64,000 nt of DNA from Roseateles toxinivorans (GCF_004362525.1 NZ_SNXS01000009.1:1-64000), one strand, 5' to 3'; shown: positions 50,928-59,383, counted from the first letter of the stretch. Notes: generated by a model from the letters alone, not told the origin. Translations and numbers: made by a program.

Positions 50928-51941
50928 TCAATTGATACTGACACCTATGGTCTCGACCACACGGCTCCAATGGGCGGTTTCTTCCTTGATGCGGGCGGCG
51001 AACTGCACGGGCGTCAGCGCCATCGGTTCCGCGGCCTGGCCAGCCACGAGTTCGCGCATTTCAGGAGTCGCCATGATCTTGGCGATCTCTGCATACAGCC
51101 GCTGGACGACTGGTGCTGGTGTCTTGGCCGGTGCGAAAACACCCACCCAGGAATTGATGTCGTCCATGCCGCGCACCCCTTGTTCGGCCAGCGTCGGGAT
51201 GTTGGGCAGCACCGGACTGCGCTTGGCCGATGTCAGTCCCAGCGCCCGTAGCTTGCCGCTCTTCAGATAGCCGAAGGTGCTGGGGCCGCCTGCGCAGTAC
51301 AGATGCACGCGGCCGGCCAGCAAATCTGCCGTGGCGACGGAGCCGCCCTTGTAAGGCACGTGCATGATGTCGATGCCGGCTTGGCGCTTGAACCACTCGC
51401 CGCACAGGTGCGGCGTGGTGCCGTTGCCCGACGACACAAAGTTCAAGATGCCCGGCTGTGCCTTGGCCAGGCTGATGAATTCCTGGGCCGTGGTGGCCGT
51501 GACCGATGGCGGCGCAACCAGCATGTAGGGCACCAGCGCGAACAGCGAAACAGGTTGCAGATCCTTCTGCGGATCGAAGGGCATCTTGGCGCCATACACG
51601 CTGGGTGCGATGGTGATGGTGCCGTTGGCGGCCAGCAGCAGTGTGTAGCCGTCTGCGGGCGCCTTGGCCACCTGGTCGGCTCCCACGGTGCCGCCGGCGC
51701 CTGGCCGATTTTCCACCACCACGGTCTGGCCCAGCGCTGGCCCGAGCTTTTCAGCCAGCGCGCGGCCGAACACGTCGCTGCTCGTCTGCCCAGGCGGGAA
51801 GGGGATGATGAGCTTGATGACCTTGTTGGGCCACACCGCCACCGAGCCGGCGCCATGGGCCGTGGTGCAAATGGCGGTCAGAACACTTGCCCCGACCAGC
51901 ATGCGGCGGAGCGCAGGTCTTATGTGTGAAGTAACGGTCAT
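50928..51941 (-). CDS. TctC/Bug-family periplasmic binding protein
   Basis: A 337-residue extracytoplasmic receptor of the tripartite tricarboxylate transporter (Bug) family. The signal peptide (RRMLVGASVLTAICTTAHGA) is followed by WPNKVIKLIIPFPPGQTSSD, VVVENRPGAGGTVGAD and DIMHVPYKGGS, all typical. No TctA/TctB membrane genes are adjacent, as is common for Bug receptors. AGGGAG precedes the ATG. It is first in the minus-strand arm and downstream of the shared promoter element. Confidence 0.93.
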   Translation of the reverse strand: MTVTSHIRPALRRMLVGASVLTAICTTAHGAGSVAVWPNKVIKLIIPFPPGQTSSDVFGRALAEKLGPALGQTVVVENRPGAGGTVGADQVAKAPADGYTLLLAANGTITIAPSVYGAKMPFDPQKDLQPVSLFALVPYMLVAPPSVTATTAQEFISLAKAQPGILNFVSSGNGTTPHLCGEWFKRQAGIDIMHVPYKGGSVATADLLAGRVHLYCAGGPSTFGYLKSGKLRALGLTSAKRSPVLPNIPTLAEQGVRGMDDINSWVGVFAPAKTPAPVVQRLYAEIAKIMATPEMRELVAGQAAEPMALTPVQFAARIKEETAHWSRVVETIGVSIN

Positions 51942-52439
51942 GGAGTACTCCCTTGAATCTAAACAGGGCCTTCAGGCGTGTTGGGGATAGCGGCTCGATT
52001 GAAATCAGAAGCCTCATTCAGTGATATTTATTTTCCTATTGAAAATATGCGCTGAAACCTAGGGGAAACGAGTGCATTTTGTTCAATGCATATGAAATTG
52101 ACGTGCTTTGATGTCCCTGCCCAGCGGGCATGGCGCTTTGCTGTCGCTGATCGTGGTGCGCACGACAGTGCCGCACAGCACACCGCGAAGACCTTAACGC
52201 CGGCCGTATCAGCCGATCGATCGTCGAGGAACAAAGTGAATGTGGGTCTTCACGCAGTTTGTGTTGCGCAGATGCAGCGGCATACCGCGCGATGTATTGC
52301 CGAAGGATTCTGGGGCCTCGATTGACGGCCGCAGGGCTGCCCGGGAGGCTCGTGGCTATGCCACGAGCTCGAGCGGCGCGTGCGTGCGCGGTGCCTGATT
52401 GACCGCGTGCCGATACACGCGAGATCAAGTCGCGCCTAT
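51942..52439. other. Intergenic region with promoter of the Bug operon
   Basis: About 500 bases. The first 150 carry the Bug promoter element and dyad. The rest, up to the GNAT-fusion stop, shows no gene with a convincing start or motif; this is the right edge of the catabolic island. Confidence 0.5.
52038..52070 (-). promoter_or_regulatory. Two-part promoter element CGTTTCCCCTA-N14-TTTTCAAT, site 2
   Basis: On the minus strand CGTTTCCCCTA (52070-52060) is followed after exactly 14 bases by TTTTCAAT (52045-52038), pointing towards the Bug gene about 97 bases downstream. Sequence, spacing and distance to the first gene equal those of site 1. GAAAATAAAT follows, a possible -10 region. Confidence 0.7.
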
Positions 52440-53363
52440 CTACAGGTGGAAATCGCCCGCGGCTTCAGGCTGGTAGAGCACGCTCCCGATTCGGATGCGC
52501 CAGGTCCGGTCTGGAAGCCGCCAGTCGAAAGCATCGCCCTCCCGGCAGCCCAGGATCGCGGTGCCGATGCCGGCGCAAACCGACAGCTTCCCGGCACCGT
52601 CTTCCGCGTCGTCCGGGTAGACCAGCGCCACTTCCATTTCGTCTTCGTCCAACTGCAGCAGAGCCCGGGAGTTCATCGTCACGACATCCCGCGGCATCTG
52701 GCGGGGATCGACAACGATGGCTCGTTCGATCTCGTGCGCCAACTCGAAGCTGGCCGATGCTTGCCCGAACGCGAGCAGATTCCTGAGCCTGGCTTGGTCG
52801 ATCTCAGTGATGTGGATGTTGTCGGCGTAGCCTGCTGCGCCTTCGCGCAAAAGCCGGAGATAGCGCTCCGAGGTCATCGCAAGGCACTTCAGTCCTATGG
52901 TCTGGCTTTCAAGCAGGAAGCCGCAGCGTTGGAACACCTTCAGCGAGCGCGCGTTGTCCGGGTGGATCTTGGCGATGAGCTTGTCGGCTTGCATTTCGAA
53001 GAAGGCAAGCTTCATGGCTTCTCGGATGGCGCTGGCGCCGAGCTGGCGGCCCCAGTTGTCGCGGTTGCCGATGACCAAAACCATCTCGCAGTTCGGTCCG
53101 GCCTTGACGAGACGGACGAAGCCCACCTTCACGTCATCCCGGTCGCAGGCCATGAAGAACCGGCCGCCTTGGTTGAACAGATGGGTCAGGATCGGCAACT
53201 GGACCCGGTTGATGACCTGCTGGATGGACCGCGAGACATGACGCGAATCGCTGAGGTGGCGGGTGACGCACTCGTCTTCCAGCCAGTCCATCAGCGTCAG
53301 CGCGTCGGCCCGGGAGATCTCGGGGCACAGCGAAACGAAGGGCTGGTTCATCTTCACTCTCAT
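52440..53363 (-). CDS. GNAT acetyltransferase fused to a GreA/Rnk-like C-terminal domain
   Basis: A 307-residue two-domain protein. Residues 10-165 are a GNAT fold: CEMVLVIGNRDNWGRQLGAS contains the acetyl-CoA loop (RxxWGxxLG), then DKLIAKIHPDNARSLKVFQRCGF. Residues 185-307 match Rnk and the GreA/GreB C-terminal FKBP-like domain: PRDVVTMNSRALLQL, ALVYPDD and ILGCREGDAFDW, ending LYQPEAAGDFHL. The ending parallels the stand-alone protein at 55837. A start at 53363 or four codons later is possible. The fusion suggests acetylation linked to RNA polymerase secondary-channel binding. Confidence 0.85.
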   Translation of the reverse strand: MRVKMNQPFVSLCPEISRADALTLMDWLEDECVTRHLSDSRHVSRSIQQVINRVQLPILTHLFNQGGRFFMACDRDDVKVGFVRLVKAGPNCEMVLVIGNRDNWGRQLGASAIREAMKLAFFEMQADKLIAKIHPDNARSLKVFQRCGFLLESQTIGLKCLAMTSERYLRLLREGAAGYADNIHITEIDQARLRNLLAFGQASASFELAHEIERAIVVDPRQMPRDVVTMNSRALLQLDEDEMEVALVYPDDAEDGAGKLSVCAGIGTAILGCREGDAFDWRLPDRTWRIRIGSVLYQPEAAGDFHL

Positions 53364-53475
53364 GGCTAGGTTCGTCGCACCGTTTGCACTCCGGCGCGAC
53401 GGAGGCGCCCGGGCGGCTGCATGGTCGGCATGGACCGAGAAGCCGGTGGCAACGAAGACAGTCCGGGTGGGGCCA

Positions 53476-54357
53476 TCACGCCAGGGGTTCGCACGGAGCG
53501 CAGTCCCAGAAGCCGCTGAGCAGATTTTCGGGGCGTGTCCGTGACACCACACGAGCACACGAAGACCATGCGTCGCGCCGAGCACTCAGTCCAGCGTAGA
53601 GGCTGAATCCGGCGCCGGCCCGAACGCTGCCGCCACTGAGGATGCACTCGCCAGCCCGGATGGCTCCTTCGCCCGTGATGTCCGATCCGGCAACGATGCC
53701 CCAGCCCGCATCGATGTGCATGCCGCTGCGGAGCGACTGTCCGACCTGGATCCCATGCCCGGCGCGCAGGCCCTCCGTGCACACCAGATGGCCACCGACA
53801 CGCAGGCCCTTGGCGAAATCGATCATGCCATTGACCTCGAGGTCCTCGGCCACCACGGCAGAACCCTCGCCACGCAACGCCACACCGCAGGCCAATGCCC
53901 CGCGGACGCGCAGGTCACCGCCGCACGTCAAGGCGCCGTGCACCTCGGCACTCCAGGACGAGACCAGATGGCCTCCGGTGCGCAGCGAGCCGAGGGTACG
54001 CAGGCCCGCGCCGGCGTGCAGATCACCGCTGATCCAGACCGCGTTGCCGGCGCGAATGCTGCCGCCTGCCTGCAGCGAGCCGCCCGTGCGAAGGGTCGCG
54101 TCAACATCCACCTCGCCACGCACCTGGACCGAGCCCGCGTAGACGAAGGATTCCGCCGAGATGGCATCAACCACGAGAACGGAATCGATCGGTCCGAACT
54201 GATCCAGCAGCCAGCAGGCGTCATCGACGCGTCCGTCGGCGACGAGCGCATCGATCACGCTCTGGTACTCGGCCGGGCTCTTGAAACGCCGGGTAAACCA
54301 GCGGTAGCCGCTGGTACAAGAGCGCTTGGCCCTGAGCGCGGTTGAAGAGATCTTCAT
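53476..54357 (-). CDS. Beta-helix repeat protein, bactofilin-like
   Basis: A 293-residue protein. Residues 55-265 consist of about 18 short imperfect repeats with the pattern G-L-xGG-L-x-A-G/V (for example GGSLQAGGSIRAGNAVWISG). Such hexapeptide-like repeats form right-handed beta-solenoids in polymer-forming cytoskeletal proteins. The N-terminus (RAKRSCTSGYRWFTRRF) is basic. It starts inside the stop of the 97-residue gene (ATGA), in the same operon as a tandem UspA. Function is unknown; a structural or scaffolding role is suggested by the fold. Confidence 0.7.
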   Translation of the reverse strand: MKISSTALRAKRSCTSGYRWFTRRFKSPAEYQSVIDALVADGRVDDACWLLDQFGPIDSVLVVDAISAESFVYAGSVQVRGEVDVDATLRTGGSLQAGGSIRAGNAVWISGDLHAGAGLRTLGSLRTGGHLVSSWSAEVHGALTCGGDLRVRGALACGVALRGEGSAVVAEDLEVNGMIDFAKGLRVGGHLVCTEGLRAGHGIQVGQSLRSGMHIDAGWGIVAGSDITGEGAIRAGECILSGGSVRAGAGFSLYAGLSARRDAWSSCARVVSRTRPENLLSGFWDCAPCEPLA

Positions 54358-54647
54358 GAGAGCGTTCTCGTTTGAAGCGGAGATCGGTACCGAGAGGTTT
54401 TGGCCCGATCACCTTCATTGGTCAACGCCAGTGGCTCGACCTGCTGAAGACTGATGCCGAGACCCCGCCGAGAGGCCTTGGAGCGATCCGCCGAAATCCC
54501 GATCGCTTGCGTCCACCAGTCCGCGCAGGCGGTCATGTTGAGGATGTGTTCACGTTCGATCCATCCATAGACAAACCATGCGATCTGGTGGCTCCTCTGC
54601 GGCTGCGTGTACAACAAGCCGGTCCACGGCATTCCCCACAGGTTCAT
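54354..54647 (-). CDS. 97-residue protein of unknown function, aromatic N-terminus
   Basis: A small protein opening with MNLWGMPWTGLLYTQPQRS and continuing with IAWFVYGWIEREHI and CADWWTQAIG. The pattern suggests an amphipathic, Trp-rich helix pair. GGAGAA lies seven bases before the ATG at 54647. It overlaps the UspA stop and the beta-helix start by ATGA at both ends, so it is translationally coupled to both. I do not recognise its family. Confidence 0.6.
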   Translation of the reverse strand: MNLWGMPWTGLLYTQPQRSHQIAWFVYGWIEREHILNMTACADWWTQAIGISADRSKASRRGLGISLQQVEPLALTNEGDRAKTSRYRSPLQTRTLS

Positions 54648-55690
54648 GATGTTCTCCGTGGCCCGAAACGCGCTGTGTTGTGGATCCAATGGCTCTGAGG
54701 CAACGCCTCGGCATGCGCTGCCGCGCTCTGTGCGAGGGCCGCGTTGTCCGCGTGGGACACAGCTTGTGGTCGAGGCGCGACCGTCGCATCAGCTGGGGGG
54801 TGAGAACTGTTCCGAGGCTGCGGCACGACCAGCATGTCACAGGCCGCCTCGGATAGGACGCGGCTGCTGACGCTGCCGACAAGGAAACCGCCAACGGTCG
54901 ATCGACCCTGCTTCCCGGCGACGATGAGGTCGGCGCACAGTTGTTGGGCATGGTGCAGAGTTGATTTCACAGCCGGCCCGTGCGCCAGCGCAAAGCTCAT
55001 GAACGTGCAGTCCAGACCGAGGCCCGCGACCTTGCTACGCATGCGTGCGTTGATTCCTGCTTCCTCCTTCAGGCGCGTTTCCCTGATGATGTGCTCGGGA
55101 ACGTCGGCGTCGCGCAGCACGGCTTCGCGCTGGGAGTTGATGGCGTGAAACACCTGCAAGATGGCCTCGCGTCGCATCAGCGTCGCGACCCGGATGGCGG
55201 CATCCGACGACGCCGAGAAATCGATCGGGACTAGCACGCGCCGGTAAGGTTGCTCGACCGGCGTGCGGACGACAAGCACTGGGCGCCGGCAGGTTCTCAG
55301 CAGGCGATCAGCGGTTCTTCCGACCAGCAGACCACCGAAGCGGCCGCGGCCGCGCCGCCCAAGTACCACCAGGTCCGCGCGATCCGATGCGCGCAGCAGC
55401 GTCTCGAACGGGTCGCCGACCAGGACCTCGATCGTCGGAGTCACGTCGTAGGCACCGGTGATCTCGACGGCCACACGTTGCAACGCGGTGCGAGCTTGCG
55501 CGGTCCGCAGGTCGATGTCGATCGTCGGGTAGAACCAATCGCGCAGCGGCGTGCAGCCCGAAGCCTTGACCGCGTGCAGGATGTGCAGTCGAGCGCCGTG
55601 CTCGTGCGCCAACAGCGCTGCACGACGCACCGCGTTGTTTCCGTCGACCGAGAAGTCGGTTGCGACCAGCAGGGATGTGAACGAAGTCAT
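54644..55690 (-). CDS. Tandem universal stress protein (UspA)
   Basis: A 348-residue protein with two Usp domains, residues 1-150 and 155-300. The first has LLVATDFSVDGNNAVRRAA and the ATP loop LVVLGRRGRGRFGGLLVG. The second has RRVLVPIDFSASSDAAIRVA and LIVAGKQGRSTVGGFLVGS. The G-2x-G-9x-G ATP motif is present in both. A C-terminal tail of about 45 residues is Ala/His-rich. The start at 55690 follows GAGGAC. It is first in the operon with the 97-residue and beta-helix genes. Confidence 0.92.
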   Translation of the reverse strand: MTSFTSLLVATDFSVDGNNAVRRAALLAHEHGARLHILHAVKASGCTPLRDWFYPTIDIDLRTAQARTALQRVAVEITGAYDVTPTIEVLVGDPFETLLRASDRADLVVLGRRGRGRFGGLLVGRTADRLLRTCRRPVLVVRTPVEQPYRRVLVPIDFSASSDAAIRVATLMRREAILQVFHAINSQREAVLRDADVPEHIIRETRLKEEAGINARMRSKVAGLGLDCTFMSFALAHGPAVKSTLHHAQQLCADLIVAGKQGRSTVGGFLVGSVSSRVLSEAACDMLVVPQPRNSSHPPADATVAPRPQAVSHADNAALAQSAAAHAEALPQSHWIHNTARFGPRRTS

Positions 55691-55836
55691 CTGTGTTGTC
55701 CTCACGAACTTTCCTGTTTCGAAAGGCGCCAGACGAGCGTGTGCCTCAGGTGCGAAGTGAATCGCACCGAAGCCGAAGTCTCGGTAAGCCCGTCGTCGCC
55801 ATCTGTGTGAAGTGCAGCAGTGGCTGCCCGCGGCGG

Positions 55837-56259
55837 CTACATCGCGTAGTCGCCGCTCGACTCGGGCTGGAAGAGGATGGCCAGGATCTCGGCCGCCTTC
55901 TCATCGCCGGCTGGGGTGCACCAACGCGCCACGCTACCGACCCGCAGGCCGAGCAGGGCGCAGCCAACCGGTGACAGCACGGAGACGAATCCGACCGCCG
56001 GCTCGGCATCGGCGGGATAGCACAGCGTGAGCGTGTTTCGCTGGCCGGCTTGCGTGTCCTGCAGCAGGACTTGCGAATACATTGTCACGACATCAGGTGC
56101 GACCTCGCGCGATGGCACGAGGGCGGACACGTCCAGGACGTCTTCGATGGCGGAACGTTGTGAGGCTGACCCGTCACCGCGTGCATCGCGGCGAAGCAGA
56201 TTCAGGAGACGGACATGGTCCAGTTCAGTGAGCGTACGCTCGAGAGCAACGACTTCCAC
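55837..56259 (-). CDS. Rnk/GreA C-terminal-like regulator
   Basis: A 140-residue protein similar to Rnk and the GreA C-terminal domain. A helical N-terminus (LERTLTELDHVRLLNLLR) precedes the FKBP-like part with PDVVTMYSQVLLQD, LTLCYPAD and CALLGLRVGSV, ending ILFQPESSGDYAM. Rnk family members bind RNA polymerase. The C-terminus parallels that of the GNAT fusion protein 2.5 kb away. Confidence 0.88.
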   Translation of the reverse strand: MEVVALERTLTELDHVRLLNLLRRDARGDGSASQRSAIEDVLDVSALVPSREVAPDVVTMYSQVLLQDTQAGQRNTLTLCYPADAEPAVGFVSVLSPVGCALLGLRVGSVARWCTPAGDEKAAEILAILFQPESSGDYAM

Positions 56260-56653
56260 GAGGCATTCCTTCAGTGGCAGGATGAGCGTCTACCGATAGG
56301 CGACGCGCACCGAAGCGCGGGCTTGGAGCCCGGCGATCTGAAGTTTGCGCAAATGGGGTGGAAGTGATCGCCGGGCCTAGGGATGTGCGGCCGGCTGACA
56401 GGTGCGAGTCCCCATCCCCGCATGCGAATGCGGCGTGCATAGCGACCTAGCAGCACAAAGAGCCGCCTCGCAGAATGCACCGCTGAACGCGGCTTGTGGA
56501 TGGGTGGAACACATATGGCTAGTCTATCGCCGTCGCCCTGCTCAGGCAATTCTTCCAGGGTAAGTCGCACTGGAGCGTAGGCGTATTGCAATCGCGCAGA
56601 GGAATAAGCGGGTGCCGAACACGCCTTGACGGGCGCGGCCATGGATGGCGGTG
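56260..56653. other. Spacer with no assignable gene
   Basis: About 390 bases upstream of the Rnk-like gene. A long minus frame exists but shows no recognisable domain. Promoter signals for the Rnk-like gene should be here; none stands out. Confidence 0.4.
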
Positions 56654-56746
56654 TCAGGCTGTTGGTGGCCAGCAATGCGGCAGCAGTTCGTCAATCCGGC
56701 TGACCCACAGCTCGTGGAACTTGCGTCGACTGTGCGCCATCCATGG
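56654..56746 (-). pseudogene. IS66-family transposase remnant, internally deleted
   Basis: The minus strand reads WMAHSRRKFHELWV joined directly to SRIDELLPHCWPP and a stop. The first part is the 'C-AH-RRKF-EL' motif of the IS66 transposase core, the second its C-terminal end (RIDELLPHRW). About 150 residues that should lie between them are missing. It sits just after the propeller lipoprotein gene. Confidence 0.65.
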
Positions 56747-56808
56747 CTAGCTACTGGGCTTCAAGGTGACCTTGGCGGACGCATACAACGCTGTGGGGCC
56801 GCTGCTGG

Positions 56809-57762
56809 TCAAGGAGAGACGCGCATGATCCAGGCCGGGTTTCGGTCCGCACCAGGATTGAGGTAGCGCGTGGCCTGCCCGGAACCGCTCGCGTCGCGCG
56901 AGTGGATGTCGTACTCGTTACCGATTCGGCCGACGAAGGCGATGCGTTGCCCATCCGGCGACCACGCCGGTGCATAGGCGTTGCCGTCGAACTCGAAGAA
57001 GGCAGGAGCACCCCCCGCTGCGGGCAGCAAACCAATACGGTAGAGGTCACCGCTGCGCCGCTGGAAGGCGATCAGTTTTCCGTCTGGCGACCAGCTCGGC
57101 AATACATCGGCGTAGGCCCCTGCCGATGTCAGTTGGCGCGCATGGCTGCCGTCGGCATTCATGACCCAAAGTTTGAAGTCGCTACCATCGCGGTTTGACG
57201 CGAAGGCAATCTGTGTGCCGTCCGGCGACCATACCGGGGTGACGTCCAGACCGGCACTGCCAGATGCGCGAGGCGTCAAGTTGCGAACGTCCTCCAGTTG
57301 ATCGCCGTTGATCGTGGCGACAAAGACGTCGGATCCTTCCGGTTCGTCGCGCTGGGAGACGAATGCGATGCGGCGCCCGTCCGGCGAAAACACCGCCTCG
57401 CGCTCGTATACGCCGATCACGTTGGATAGCACCGAGGCCGGGCGCGTGAAGTCCGCGAGCAACATCAGGGCCGGCACCTTGAGTGGGTCAGTGCTGAACG
57501 AGGTGTATACCAGTGCACGGCCGTCGGCGCGCGCATGCGGCCGAACGGCGTTGATGGCATTCGGCACGGGCACGACTCCTGACCCATCAAGAGCTACCCG
57601 TTTCAAGCTCCTGCTGCCGTCGGTCGCCTCATTGTCGAAAATGAGATCGAAGACATGCTTCGGCGGCGGCGGCGGCGGCGGCGGCGATACGCTGCCATCC
57701 CCGCCGCCACCGCAGGCAGCCAAGCCCATCCCAAGGGCGCCGGCCATGAAGAACTTACGCAT
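56809..57762 (-). CDS. TolB-like beta-propeller lipoprotein
   Basis: A 317-residue lipoprotein. The lipobox is LAAC (residue 17), followed by Gly-rich and poly-Pro stretches (eight consecutive Pro). The rest is a six-bladed type propeller with repeated PD40 motifs: FSPDGRRIAFVS, WSPDGTQIAFASNRDG, WSPDGKLIAFQR and WSPDGQRIAFVG. TolB-like propellers bind proteins or peptides in the periplasm. It is monocistronic, and no tol genes are nearby. Confidence 0.9.
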   Translation of the reverse strand: MRKFFMAGALGMGLAACGGGGDGSVSPPPPPPPPKHVFDLIFDNEATDGSRSLKRVALDGSGVVPVPNAINAVRPHARADGRALVYTSFSTDPLKVPALMLLADFTRPASVLSNVIGVYEREAVFSPDGRRIAFVSQRDEPEGSDVFVATINGDQLEDVRNLTPRASGSAGLDVTPVWSPDGTQIAFASNRDGSDFKLWVMNADGSHARQLTSAGAYADVLPSWSPDGKLIAFQRRSGDLYRIGLLPAAGGAPAFFEFDGNAYAPAWSPDGQRIAFVGRIGNEYDIHSRDASGSGQATRYLNPGADRNPAWIMRVSP

Positions 57763-58208
57763 GGCGATGTTCCTGAAGTCATCGAATTGAAAGCGCGCAG
57801 GTTAGCGGTCAGAACCGCCATGAATCCTGGGTTTGCGACGAACTCCGCAAAACAGGGGGCCAACGCCGGTCAGCCTGGTCTGTCAATTTAGGTCCGAACC
57901 AGCGCTAGGACCGTTTCGGCTTCCGCGACCGCCTGTGGCGTTCGACGGTGAACACGCCAGTCGCCTAGGGCCAGTCAACACGAATTGTGATGCGATTTTT
58001 TTCCTGCGAAAGTGAGCGCATGGAGATCACAGCAGGCCTTCTGCTGCGGCTTGAGCACCAGGCAGGTCGAGCAACCGAAAAGATCGGCTCTTCGATAACC
58101 CCAGTTTGCTCAATAACATTCCACGTGTGATCGTGCGAAATACTTGTCGCTTGGGGGGGCACGCTGCCGATTCTCCTGACTGCCGTTCTGAATGGCGTCC
58201 GAGAAGTC
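57763..58208. other. Spacer with no assignable gene
   Basis: About 445 bases upstream of the propeller lipoprotein, with lower GC content than the flanks and a run of T near 57990. No supported gene; the lipoprotein promoter must lie here. Confidence 0.4.
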
Positions 58209-58460
58209 CTACCCGGGCTTGAGCAATCCCTGCGCTGCGGCCCGTTTCGCCGAGGCTTTCCGAATCTGGCATTTCAGACGCGAATTGATCCGCTGGAACC
58301 TCGAATCCACGGAGGCTGCGGTCATGCCGGTGCGCTGGGAGATTTCCTTGGTGCTGAGACCCTGCCATTCCATGGTGAGCAGGTCGAGATCGCGCTGGTG
58401 GAGGTCTGCACCAATAGCCTGGTGGCTGGCGATGTCGTCGAAGACACCCGCATCCCGCAT
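58209..58460 (-). CDS. Small LuxR-type helix-turn-helix protein
   Basis: An 83-residue protein. LHQRDLDLLTMEWQGLSTKE, then ISQRTGMTAASVDSRFQRIN and SRLK, correspond to the LuxR/GerE DNA-binding helix-turn-helix. There is no receiver or ligand domain, so it is a stand-alone HTH regulator. The C-terminus is basic (KCQIRKASAKRAAAQ). The Met at 58460 is the first after the upstream stop; the ribosome site is poor. It is last in a run of three closely spaced minus-strand genes. Confidence 0.6.
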   Translation of the reverse strand: MRDAGVFDDIASHQAIGADLHQRDLDLLTMEWQGLSTKEISQRTGMTAASVDSRFQRINSRLKCQIRKASAKRAAAQGLLKPG

Positions 58461-58470
58461 CGAGGCAGCA

Positions 58471-58863
58471 TCAAGGACGATGTGATCGAAGGCGCCTTCC
58501 GCGTGCCGTGCGCGCCTCAATGAACTTCGCCATCTGGAGCAGCACCGTCTGCAGCGCTTTTTCAAACAGGTCATGGGCCACGGTGCGCATGTCATCCGTC
58601 AGCGAGCTGTGGAGCTTGCGTCCGACTTCGTCGGCGCGCGTCACGATCTGTTCGACGGTCTTGACCATGGCCTGGTTGCCAATCACCTTCAGGTGTTTCT
58701 CCACGTCCTCGGCCCGCGATTCGAACTTCACGCTGGCGCGCTCCAGGCCCTGGCTGGTCAGGTCCAGCGCCGAGATCAAGCCTTCCACCCGGTCGAACAG
58801 CTTCGCCGCATCGCCGGGCGCTTCGACCAGCAGCAGCTCGCGTGCACGGCCTGGCACCATCAT
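58471..58863 (-). CDS. Helical hypothetical protein
   Basis: A 130-residue, mostly alpha-helical protein. LFDRVEGLISALDLTSQGLE, VEKHLKVIGNQAMVKTVEQI and ARTARGRRLRSHRP show heptad-like spacing, suggesting a coiled coil. It overlaps the stop of the upstream gene (ATGATG) and ends 10 bases before the HTH gene. No family recognised. Confidence 0.55.
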   Translation of the reverse strand: MMVPGRARELLLVEAPGDAAKLFDRVEGLISALDLTSQGLERASVKFESRAEDVEKHLKVIGNQAMVKTVEQIVTRADEVGRKLHSSLTDDMRTVAHDLFEKALQTVLLQMAKFIEARTARGRRLRSHRP

Positions 58864-59383
58864 GCCGAGCCCTTGCGCGGGGCGGCCCGGCCTGCCGGCG
58901 GGTCCGCCGTGGCCTTCCCTGCGAGCTTCAGCGCAGCGAAGCAGGCATCGAGCTCCTCCGTGACATGCTCGGCCAGCCGCTGGGTGGACAGCCGGTGGCC
59001 CAGGAGGAGTTTCTCGTGCGTGTCGATCGCCGCAGCGATGAGCGGCTCGTAGTTCGTCTGATCGGCCGCCAGGGCGGCGATCGTCGGCGGCGGGTCCATC
59101 TGGCGCAAGCGGCCATAGATGTCGTTGACGCGCAGGCTGCAGGCCGGCTCGATGGGACAGATCGGGTGTTGCTCCAGGAACGGGCACACCAGGTCGAAGG
59201 TGTCCTTGATCGAGGCGCCGAACTCGGCCATGTTGAAGCGCAGCTTGAGCCGGGCAGGGGGCACGCCCAGCTGCGACAGGTCCACCAGTGCGCCTTGTCA
59301 TGCACCATCGCTGGGGGGCGCATCAGTTCGATGGCCAGCGAGCGGTCTACCTTAAGGGATACGGATACCAGGGGCAAGGTCAT
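58860..59383 (-). CDS. Hypothetical protein, probable frameshift near its N-terminus
   Basis: The main frame (GTG at 59285 to 58860) gives 141 residues: VDLSQLGVPPARLKLRFNMA, DTFDLVCPFLEQHPICPIEP and EELDACFAALKLAG. Upstream of it, in another frame, a start at 59383 lies downstream of an AGGAGG placed just after the P-type ATPase stop and gives VSVSLKVDRSLAIELMRPPA, then MVHDK. Removing two bases (GC) at AAGGCGCACTGG joins the two as MVHDKALVDLSQL. The gene is thus either frameshifted or begins at the internal GTG. Function unknown. Confidence 0.5.
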
